From Candidatus Saccharimonadota bacterium (GTDB lineage: Bacteria; Patescibacteria; Saccharimonadia; Saccharimonadales; UBA4665), in the NCBI GenBank assembly GCA_018061705.1, contig JAGOTO010000039.1:1-5118 (forward strand): 5,118 nt of DNA. Reading direction: 5' to 3'. A model generated the notes under the pieces. That model ran no database searches and was not told the origin of the DNA. It saw nothing but the letters and a program-made list of their open reading frames with translations. This document shows positions 1-4,240 of this stretch, piece after piece. How positions within the stretch are numbered: position 1 is the first letter of the stretch; each line of letters begins with the position of its first letter. Both the position numbers and the translations under genes were made by a program.

Positions 1-1
1 T

Positions 2-397
2 CGCCGGAACCCCAAGTCCACCGCTGTGGAAATCTTGTTGATCAAAGATGCTAAAAATCGCTGGACTATTCCGAAGGGTCACGTAGAAGAAGGAGAAGAG
101 CCGAAGGGGACTGCCGAGCGGGAGATTAGAGAAGAAACAGGTCTGCAGGAGATGGAGGTCAAAAACTGGCTCGGGAAGGTCAACTTCCGATACCGACGCA
201 ACCATACGCTTGTTTTGATGACCATGCATATTTACTTGGTAGAGGGCAAGGGAAATACAAGTCGGCTTCATCCGGAGGATTGGTTGAGCGATATTCAATG
301 GCTTCCGGCTGCAAAGGCTGTCGATGCGATCGCCTACGAAGATATTGGCAAACTGATGCTGGCGGGAATGAAAAAAGTAAGGGAAGGAAAGGCATAG
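2..397 (+). CDS. Nudix hydrolase (MutT-like), N-terminus cut by window edge
   Basis: Hydrolase of nucleoside diphosphates linked to another group; the true substrate (oxidised dNTP, Ap4A, NDP-sugar) cannot be told. The frame is open from the first complete codon at base 2 and runs to TAG at 395-397. A complete Nudix box, G-x5-E-x7-REUxEExGU, spans residues 18-40 counted from the GTG at 26, with the catalytic metal-binding core REIREETGL at 32-40. A lead-in strand (VEILLIKD, then WTIPKGH) precedes it, as in the family. The GTG at 26 is a possible start, but eight in-frame codons before it (RRNPKSTA) read like the usual first Nudix strand region, so the gene probably begins outside the window and lacks perhaps 15-25 residues here. 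It lies 82 bp upstream of rnc, on the same strand. Cytoplasmic; no signal or membrane segment. Confidence 0.9.
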   Translation, partial: RRNPKSTAVEILLIKDAKNRWTIPKGHVEEGEEPKGTAEREIREETGLQEMEVKNWLGKVNFRYRRNHTLVLMTMHIYLVEGKGNTSRLHPEDWLSDIQWLPAAKAVDAIAYEDIGKLMLAGMKKVREGKA

Positions 398-414
398 ATA
401 GAGGTTGGAATGAC

Positions 415-455
415 GAATTTCGAATATAGGGTAAGGACCGTTATATTCTAAATTC
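415..455. promoter_or_regulatory. Imperfect AT-rich palindrome between Nudix gene and rnc
   Basis: Bases 415-428 pair with 442-455 (14 positions, one C/T mismatch at 421/449). The loop contains a further GGT/ACC pairing at 430-432/437-439 around AAGG. The right arm includes TATATT (442-447), which could be a -10 element. The dyad is AT-rich and has no T-run, so it is a poor intrinsic terminator. It could be an operator or, if transcribed, a double-stranded processing site in the rnc leader. E. coli rnc is autoregulated by RNase III cleavage of its own leader; applying that here is inference. Confidence 0.5.
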
Positions 456-465
456 AAAATTCGAA

Positions 466-471
466 CATAAT
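466..471 (+). promoter_or_regulatory. -10-like element of rnc, leaderless arrangement
   Basis: CATAAT matches TATAAT at five of six positions and lies 8 nt before the rnc ATG, so transcription would start on or next to the start codon. No convincing -35 is seen 16-18 bp upstream. An alternative -10 is TATATT at 442-447, which would give a leader of about 25 nt that also lacks a Shine-Dalgarno. Confidence 0.45.
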
Positions 472-479
472 TTTACACC

Positions 480-1172
480 ATGGATACGACACCATATCAA
501 CATTTTGCAGTGACTCATATGGGGGGCGTTTTTGAGCGCATTGAACTCTTGATCACGGCATTTACACATCGTTCATACCTTAATGAGCATAAAAAATCAG
601 CATCCGAACACAATGAACGGCTTGAGTTTCTCGGTGATGCCGTTCTCGAGCTGGTGGTCACCGAGTATCTGTTTGCTACATACGCTGAGCCAGAAGGAAT
701 TCTGACAAACTGGAGAAGCTCTCTCGTCCGGACAGAGAGTATCGGAGCGGCAGCTGAACGCCTTGGGTGTGAGGATTTACTGCGCCTGAGTCGTGGCGAG
801 AAACGTGGGACGGAGAGAGCACGGGCTCAGATCCTGGCGAATTGTTTTGAAGCGATCATCGGAGCCCTATATCTCGAGCGGGGCTACGATGCCTGCAAGG
901 ACTTCATCACCGCGAATATCCTGAGTACATTTGATCATATTCTGAAAACAGGCTCATGGATGGATCCAAAATCTCGTTTGCAAGAAGTCGTCCAGGGGCA
1001 GGGTAGTGCAACTCCGCAATATCGTGTGCTAAGCGAAGAAGGACCTGACCACGAGAAGATTTTTTCGGTCGGTGTCTATGTCGACGGTAAGCTCGTTGGC
1101 GAGGGTACTGGGCCTAATAAGCAAACAGCTCAGGTCTCCGCTGCCACAACGGCGCTACAGAGGTATGCTTGA
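480..1172 (+). CDS. rnc: Ribonuclease III
   Basis: Double-strand-specific endoribonuclease that processes rRNA precursors and structured mRNAs; cytoplasmic homodimer. The 230-residue length is normal for bacterial RNase III. The N-terminal catalytic domain (about 5-150) has the signature NERLEFLGDAVL at 45-56, with metal/catalytic residues E46, E49 and D53, and a second motif ILANCFEA at 118-125 with E124. E. coli has Asp114 where this protein has Asn121. The dsRNA-binding domain covers about 161-230 (start MDPKSRLQE, end GPNKQTAQVSAATTAL). The ATG at 480 is preferred over the one at 519 because the intervening YQHFA resembles the usual N-terminus of the family. No Shine-Dalgarno precedes it; a -10-like CATAAT sits 8 nt upstream. 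Ends with TGA inside a hairpin. The function call is secure; the effect of Asn121 is unknown. Confidence 0.97.
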   Translation: MDTTPYQHFAVTHMGGVFERIELLITAFTHRSYLNEHKKSASEHNERLEFLGDAVLELVVTEYLFATYAEPEGILTNWRSSLVRTESIGAAAERLGCEDLLRLSRGEKRGTERARAQILANCFEAIIGALYLERGYDACKDFITANILSTFDHILKTGSWMDPKSRLQEVVQGQGSATPQYRVLSEEGPDHEKIFSVGVYVDGKLVGEGTGPNKQTAQVSAATTALQRYA

Positions 1173-1195
1173 AAAAGCACCTCCAGATGCTGTAG
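1155..1195 (+). other. Stem-loop across the rnc stop codon
   Basis: CTACAG (1155-1160) pairs with CTGTAG (1190-1195). Inside it, AGGT (1161-1164) pairs with ACCT (1179-1182), and GCTT (1167-1170) with AAGC (1175-1178), around a GAAA tetraloop (1171-1174) that holds the last two bases of the TGA stop. No T-run follows, so it is not a standard intrinsic terminator. It could stabilise or expose the 3' end of the rnc transcript. The function is inference; the pairing is visible. Confidence 0.45.
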
Positions 1196-1312
1196 TAGGT
1201 TGGCCTCTACCGACGCCGGCGTGATAGTGCGTGGGCAGCACACAGTTTCTCACGAGTTGCGAGTTTATGCGCCGTAGCTATTTGAAGCCGAAATTTCATG
1301 ATATGTTGCGGT
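1173..1312. other. Intergenic region rnc-rpsP, no gene seen
   Basis: No reading frame with a start signal or recognisable product was found. The region holds the right half of the rnc stop-codon hairpin and a 10-bp perfect palindrome ACGCCGGCGT (1213-1222), then ordinary sequence up to the rpsP promoter. No T-rich terminator was found, so rnc transcription may run on into rpsP. Confidence 0.5.
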
Positions 1313-1342
1313 TTGACAACAGGGGTAGGAACGTGGTAAAAT
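1313..1342 (+). promoter_or_regulatory. Strong sigma-70-type promoter of rpsP
   Basis: A perfect -35 TTGACA (1313-1318) is followed after 18 bp by TAAAAT (1337-1342; five of six matches to TATAAT). TG at 1334-1335 forms an extended -10. Transcription should start near 1349, giving a leader of about 27 nt that contains the rpsP Shine-Dalgarno. It is the best promoter in the window, as expected for a ribosomal protein gene, and may drive rpsP, the small frame at 1837 and khpA. Confidence 0.8.
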
Positions 1343-1375
1343 CCGATAGTAAATTTAATGGGAAGGAAGTAACGA

Positions 1376-1804
1376 ATGCTCGTCATCCGTTTTCAGCGAA
1401 CTGGCCGCAAAGGTCACGCACAATTCCGCGTTGTCGTTCAAGACAGCCGTCGGACCCCTACGAGTGGCAAGATCGTTGCTCAGGTAGGAACGTACAATCC
1501 ACATACCAAAGAAGCAGTGCTCGATACTGAGCGTGCGCAGCACTATCTTTCGCACGGAGCACAGCCAAGCGATCGAGTTGCTCTTCTCTTCAAGAAGCAG
1601 GGTATTAAGCTTCCAGATTGGGTGAAACTTCCTGTAAAGGCCGAGGGAAAGATTCGTCACGCCGACAAGCTACGACGCAATCGTCCAGAAGAACCAAAAG
1701 AGTCCGAGACTGATGATGCACCGGTTGATGCCCCCGAGGTCTCGAGTGGGGATACTGCAGAAGTCTTAGATGAGTCGGCTGCTGTTGATAAACCCGCAGA
1801 ATAG
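1376..1804 (+). CDS. rpsP: 30S ribosomal protein S16 with acidic C-terminal tail
   Basis: Binds 16S rRNA early in 30S assembly. The first ~80 residues are a complete S16: MLVIRFQRTGRKGHAQFRVV at 1-20, then the strand and turn D23SRR to G31K32 and VGTYNP at 37-42, and a C-terminal part with GAQPSDRV at 61-68. Typical bacterial S16 is about 80-90 residues; here 142, because residues ~105-142 form a Glu/Asp/Ala/Pro/Ser-rich, probably disordered acidic extension after a basic stretch (RHADKLRRNRPEE). The start is fixed by AAGGA at 1363-1367, 8 nt before the ATG, and by homology from residue 1. It has its own strong promoter and is followed by khpA, the usual neighbour. Ends with TAG. Confidence 0.97.
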   Translation: MLVIRFQRTGRKGHAQFRVVVQDSRRTPTSGKIVAQVGTYNPHTKEAVLDTERAQHYLSHGAQPSDRVALLFKKQGIKLPDWVKLPVKAEGKIRHADKLRRNRPEEPKESETDDAPVDAPEVSSGDTAEVLDESAAVDKPAE

Positions 1805-1824
1805 AGACGATTTGCAGATTTGAT

Positions 1825-1884
1825 AGGAGCATAAAAATGCACTGTGCAAACGGTGTCTTTACCTGGATCGCGCTGATTCGTTAA
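1825..1884 (+). CDS. Possible 15-residue small ORF or leader peptide, with RBS
   Basis: AGGAG at 1825-1829 is followed after 7 nt by ATG (1837-1839) and a 15-codon frame, MHCANGVFTWIALIR, ending with TAA at 1882-1884. It begins 32 nt after the rpsP stop and ends 122 nt before khpA. The Shine-Dalgarno and its spacing are as good as those of rpsP, which is the main reason to list it. The peptide has no run of one amino acid, so classical amino-acid attenuation is not indicated. It could be a translated leader controlling khpA, a short membrane-active peptide, or a chance match. No known family is recognised. Confidence 0.35.
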   Translation, partial: RSIKMHCANGVFTWIALIR

Positions 1885-1969
1885 CCCGTGGTGCCCAATG
1901 GGTGATAAGTAGCCGAGATGTGTCCGGTAAACTGCTTGTACGGGATTCGGCATCAGTGCATGTTTCGGG
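1885..1969 (+). other. Structured spacer upstream of khpA
   Basis: Two possible stems are seen. CCC (1894-1896) can pair with GGG (1900-1902). GCCGA (1912-1916) pairs with TCGGC (1947-1951), enclosing a weaker inner stem (TCC 1923-1925 with GGA 1943-1945, GTA 1927-1929 with TAC 1939-1941). No T-run follows, so a terminator is unlikely. No gene is seen here apart from the small frame that ends at 1884. Confidence 0.3.
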
Positions 1970-1975
1970 TATACT
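1946..1975 (+). promoter_or_regulatory. Possible promoter of khpA
   Basis: TATACT (1970-1975) matches the -10 consensus at five of six positions. The best -35 at 18 bp spacing is TTCGGC (1946-1951), which is weak. The start would fall near 1982, leaving a leader of about 25 nt that carries the strong Shine-Dalgarno AGGAGG. khpA may also be read from the rpsP promoter. Confidence 0.4.
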
Positions 1976-2006
1976 AAGAAGGTCAGATAATCAGAGGAGG
2001 CAGGCC

Positions 2007-2486
2007 ATGTCAGTAACTATTGACGAACAATTTGTTGAGTACGTCGTTAAATCGCTCGTTGAGCATCCAGAAGAAGTCAAGATCGCACGAAGGGTTGATG
2101 AGAAGGGTGTATTACTCGAGCTAACTGTTAACGCAGAAGATCTAGGGCGAGTTATCGGGAAACGAGGAGCGACTGCACAGAGTCTGAGGACCCTGTTGCG
2201 TGCTCTTGGCACGAAGCACGAAGCACGTTATAATCTCAAAATCGTCGACGTGGATCGCTTAGACGAAAACGGAAACCCAATCGAGCGTCAACCAAGAGAC
2301 GATGGCTATGCCCCTTCGACAAAATCTACTCAACCAAAGCTGCAGGACGAGCCAAGTGGATTTGTGACAACGAGCGATGATACTACCGCCGATGACAGTG
2401 TGCTAGCGGAAGAATCCAAAAAAGAAAGCGACAGTGTGGCCCGTACTCGAGCCGAGCTTGCCGACCTCGACGACCTCGACATATAA
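2007..2486 (+). CDS. khpA: KH-domain RNA-binding protein KhpA (YlqC) with long acidic tail
   Basis: Small RNA-binding protein; in Firmicutes KhpA pairs with KhpB/Jag and affects cell division and sRNA or mRNA stability, but its role here is unknown. The KH domain occupies residues ~7-83: FVEYVVKSLVEHPEEV at 9-24, the RNA-gripping GxxG loop GKRG at 51-54 within GRVIGKRG, then the helix SLRTLLRA and a last strand NLKIVDVD. Typical KhpA is 75-90 residues; this one has 159, the rest (84-159) being a polar, Asp/Glu/Ser/Thr-rich tail ending ELADLDDLDI. The ATG at 2007 is chosen because AGGAGG (1995-2000) lies 6 nt upstream and homology starts there; a GTG at 1902 gives an unrelated 35-residue extension. 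It follows rpsP in the usual order, but rimM does not follow it. Confidence 0.93.
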   Translation: MSVTIDEQFVEYVVKSLVEHPEEVKIARRVDEKGVLLELTVNAEDLGRVIGKRGATAQSLRTLLRALGTKHEARYNLKIVDVDRLDENGNPIERQPRDDGYAPSTKSTQPKLQDEPSGFVTTSDDTTADDSVLAEESKKESDSVARTRAELADLDDLDI

Positions 2487-2589
2487 ATACTAGGGATGTT
2501 CCCCGTGCCGCTTGTGTTTAGGGTGACACTGTGATACGGTAGTACGAGTCTTTACCAAGACGAACATAGATAAAACAAAAACATTTAGT
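2487..2589. other. Intergenic region khpA-trmD, 5' half, no gene seen
   Basis: No supported reading frame, and no trace of rimM, which usually lies between khpA and trmD. Small hairpins are possible: GGGA/TTCCC-type at 2493-2503 and GTCTT/AAGAC at 2548-2561 with a TACC loop, followed by an A-rich stretch (2563-2583). No good promoter hexamer pair was found. Confidence 0.4.
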
Positions 2590-2629
2590 AGCTCATGCGA
2601 GCCAACGACTTAAAAAACCGTTGGGAGCT
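2590..2629 (+). other. Stem-loop with alternative pairing upstream of trmD
   Basis: AGCTC (2590-2594) pairs with GAGCT (2625-2629), enclosing CCAACG (2602-2607) with CGTTGG (2619-2624) around an A-rich loop. GCTC (2591-2594) can instead pair with GAGC (2599-2602) around ATGC, which competes with the outer stem and takes the first C of the inner one. Such exclusive pairings occur in attenuators and riboswitches, but no known riboswitch class is recognised. Confidence 0.4.
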
Positions 2630-2637
2630 TTATGTGA

Positions 2638-2673
2638 CAGAACCACCTCTGGTAACAGGGGTGGTTTTGGTTT
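2638..2673 (+). terminator. Terminator-like hairpin after khpA
   Basis: Bases 2638-2651 pair with 2656-2669 (core AACCACC with GGTGGTT, plus two G-T pairs) around a GTAA tetraloop, followed by TTT at 2671-2673. If the stem ends at 2666, the tail reads TTGGTTTAT. The tail is broken by GG, so termination may be partial. It would end the rpsP-khpA transcript just before trmD. The hairpin overlaps the place where a trmD -35 would lie. Confidence 0.65.
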
Positions 2674-2678
2674 ATAAT
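2673..2678 (+). promoter_or_regulatory. -10 element of trmD, leaderless arrangement
   Basis: A perfect TATAAT lies 7 nt before the ATG at 2686, so the transcript should begin at or next to that codon. It overlaps the upstream ATG at 2677, which argues against that codon as the start. The -35 position (about 2650-2655) falls in the terminator hairpin and shows no consensus. Confidence 0.55.
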
Positions 2679-2685
2679 GAGCACT

Positions 2686-3324
2686 ATGAAAATTCAAGTT
2701 ATTACATTATTTCCGGAAATGTTCACCGGCGTGCTTGGCAATAGTATGTTATGGAAAGCGGCAGACAGGGGCATCGTGACGTACGAATTTATCAACCTGC
2801 GTGAGTTTGGACTCGGTCGTCGTAAACAAGTCGACGACACACCCTACGGAGGAGGGGACGGCATGCTATTGAAGCCAGAGCCGGTTGTGGCTGCTATAGA
2901 GTACGCCAAGGAGCATGATCCCGAGGCCGAGGTGCTTCTACCCACACCGCGCGGCAAAGTCTACAAACAGTCTGACGCAAAACGACTTGCGGCAGCTGAG
3001 AGGGGACTGATTATCGTATGTCCGCGTTATGAGGGTTACGATGAGCGTGTAACCGAGTGGATCGACGAGCAGTTTTGTATGGGGAGCTATGTATTGACAG
3101 GAGGCGAGCTACCAGCAATGATCATTATCGACAGTATTGTACGGCTCCTGCCTGGCGTACTGGGCGGTGAGACGAGCGCCGAGATAGAGTCTTTTCAGAA
3201 CGACGATGAAACCATAGAGTACCCACAATACACCCGCCCGGCCGAGTTCCGCGGATTAACCGTCCCAGATGTTCTCCAAAATGGCAATCACGCCGCTATC
3301 GCCCAATGGCGTAACAAACACTAG
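2686..3324 (+). CDS. trmD: tRNA (guanine-37-N1)-methyltransferase
   Basis: Methylates G37 next to the anticodon using S-adenosylmethionine, preventing +1 frameshifts; a dimeric SPOUT (trefoil-knot) enzyme in the cytoplasm. Counting from ATG 2686 (212 residues): MKIQVITLFPEMF start, DDTPYGGGDGM at 50-60, CPRYEGYDERV at 112-122, knot motif YVLTGGELPA at 135-144, R153, and EYPQYTRP at 178-185, where E178 aligns with the catalytic Asp169 of E. coli (Glu also occurs there in Bacillus-type enzymes). E. coli TrmD has 255 residues; this one stops right after the AIAQWR helix and lacks the last ~45. An in-frame ATG at 2677 would add MST, but it has no Shine-Dalgarno and lies inside the -10. rimM and rplS are not adjacent. 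Converges with the hydrolase gene. Confidence 0.96.
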   Translation: MKIQVITLFPEMFTGVLGNSMLWKAADRGIVTYEFINLREFGLGRRKQVDDTPYGGGDGMLLKPEPVVAAIEYAKEHDPEAEVLLPTPRGKVYKQSDAKRLAAAERGLIIVCPRYEGYDERVTEWIDEQFCMGSYVLTGGELPAMIIIDSIVRLLPGVLGGETSAEIESFQNDDETIEYPQYTRPAEFRGLTVPDVLQNGNHAAIAQWRNKH

Positions 3325-3333
3325 ATCGATCTA
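3322..3333. repeat. 12-bp perfect palindrome joining two convergent stop codons
   Basis: TAGATCGATCTA. The first three bases are the TAG of trmD and the last three are the complement of the TAG of the opposite-strand hydrolase gene. CCAAT (3303-3307) and ATTGG (3334-3338) form an outer inverted repeat. No T-rich tail lies on either side, so it is not a clear bidirectional terminator. Confidence 0.7.
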
Positions 3334-4203
3334 ATTGGTAGAGTGCGGTATGCCGGCTTCGGAAGCGAGACGGTTGTTGAAATACTCTCGACTATCAAAT
3401 GATCGATGAGTTGTACGCCGAGAGACAACAAGTTTGCTCCCGTTTTCATTCTCGTCCAAAATGCGACTAAGTAGATCTTTGATTTTCTGTGATTCTTCCG
3501 CGCCCGGTGGGAGTACCATGCTCGTACGAGCAAAATCGATCACGACCCGTGTATTCGCCGTGCCAGCCCTAGACGCATATTGGATGACTAAAGGCTGTGG
3601 CCATATTCTGCCGTTGTAACGCCTGTCGTTAAAGTAATGAGGCAGCATAAGAGCGGTTCTATGTAATCTGGTGAACCCCTTAGTGTCGGTTGGCTCGGGT
3701 CTTACAAGGAGTGTTGCCTGGGGATTGTCGATAAGATTTTTCTCGTTCTTTTTGTACTGGCTCCAGATTTTTGCCCCCTCGCTGGGAGTGGTCGCAAACG
3801 TACCGACGGGCTCTGCCGCATACACCGTATCGATCAAAATCTCGTTCATGCTTGCTGCCGCGAGCGCATGGGGCAGCGCAAGGGCTGCTAGAGCGCCAGC
3901 AGACCTACCAAAAGCAATTATACGTTTAGGGCTAAGCTGATCTATAGCTGCAACGAGTGGATCTATTGTTGCTTGGCCAACAAGTTTCAGGTACTCCTCT
4001 GATGTGCGTGGTCTAGGTACTCGGGGTAATAAATTGCCGCCTCCCGGCCTGTCAACGCCAAGCACAGGTATAGCGAGTGCTTCACCCAGGTGCGCACAAT
4101 CGCGGAGTCCATCCGTACCCATGCTACTTCCTAGCGGAGGGAAATAGACTCCGAGTGTGGAGCCAGTCTTGGAGGACTCAGGGGGAAGAAATAGGCGATA
4201 CAT
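3331..4203 (-). CDS. Alpha/beta-hydrolase fold protein, substrate unknown
   Basis: A 290-residue predicted serine hydrolase or esterase-like protein; no substrate can be assigned. After a first strand (TLGVYFPPLGS, 16-26) comes a strand-turn VLGVDRPGGG at 47-56, then the nucleophile elbow GRSAG at 99-103 with S101 following strand RIIAF. The likely catalytic His is H266 in THRSFDSREYF near the C-terminus, as in the fold; D223 in VVIDF is a candidate acid but is uncertain. Residues ~134-200 form a polar, helical insert where a cap domain is expected. No signal peptide or membrane segment, so probably cytoplasmic. The start is supported by a TTGACA/TATCAT promoter ending 9 nt upstream and by the absence of other good starts. 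Stands alone on the - strand, converging with trmD and divergent from the KGG gene. Confidence 0.85.
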   Translation of the reverse strand: MYRLFLPPESSKTGSTLGVYFPPLGSSMGTDGLRDCAHLGEALAIPVLGVDRPGGGNLLPRVPRPRTSEEYLKLVGQATIDPLVAAIDQLSPKRIIAFGRSAGALAALALPHALAAASMNEILIDTVYAAEPVGTFATTPSEGAKIWSQYKKNEKNLIDNPQATLLVRPEPTDTKGFTRLHRTALMLPHYFNDRRYNGRIWPQPLVIQYASRAGTANTRVVIDFARTSMVLPPGAEESQKIKDLLSRILDENENGSKLVVSRRTTHRSFDSREYFNNRLASEAGIPHSTN

Positions 4204-4212
4204 GTATTAAAT

Positions 4213-4240
4213 ATGATAACACAAACAAAAAAAATGTCAA
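4213..4240 (-). promoter_or_regulatory. Promoter of the hydrolase gene (- strand)
   Basis: Read on the - strand: a perfect -35 TTGACA (4240-4235), a 16-bp spacer beginning with eight T, then TATCAT (4218-4213; five of six matches). The ATG at 4203 begins 9 nt beyond the -10, so the leader would be 0-4 nt and no ribosome binding site fits. A leaderless mRNA is likely. Confidence 0.75.

Noticed and set aside
180..395. 71-codon - strand frame inside the Nudix gene
   Set aside because: Opposite strand of a gene with a perfect Nudix box; no start signal or family resemblance.
1213..1222. ACGCCGGCGT palindrome between rnc and rpsP
   Set aside because: Ten bases without a loop, no second copy and no link to a known operator; noted only as part of the gap.
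1231..1530. 99-codon + strand frame overlapping the rpsP promoter and start
   Set aside because: Covers the promoter and the first half of rpsP in another frame; low-complexity Arg/Ser product and no RBS.
1355..1953. Three - strand frames across rpsP (1355-1660, 1605-1832, 1657-1953)
   Set aside because: All lie antisense to the secure S16 gene, with no recognisable domain.
1902..2006. N-terminal extension of khpA from GTG 1902
   Set aside because: The extension has no similarity to KhpA, and the perfect AGGAGG at 1995-2000 points to ATG 2007.
2209..2227. Tandem GCACGAA repeat (2.7 copies) in khpA
   Set aside because: Short, within normal KH coding sequence, and 7 bp is out of phase with codons; probably chance.
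2463..2480. Two tandem 9-bp copies GACCTCGAC at the khpA end
   Set aside because: Encodes DLDDLD in a low-complexity acidic tail; minor slippage duplication, not a mobile or regulatory repeat.
2677..2685. ATG 2677 as the trmD start
   Set aside because: It lies within the TATAAT -10, has no Shine-Dalgarno, and MST is not part of the usual TrmD N-terminus. It remains possible if transcription comes from upstream.
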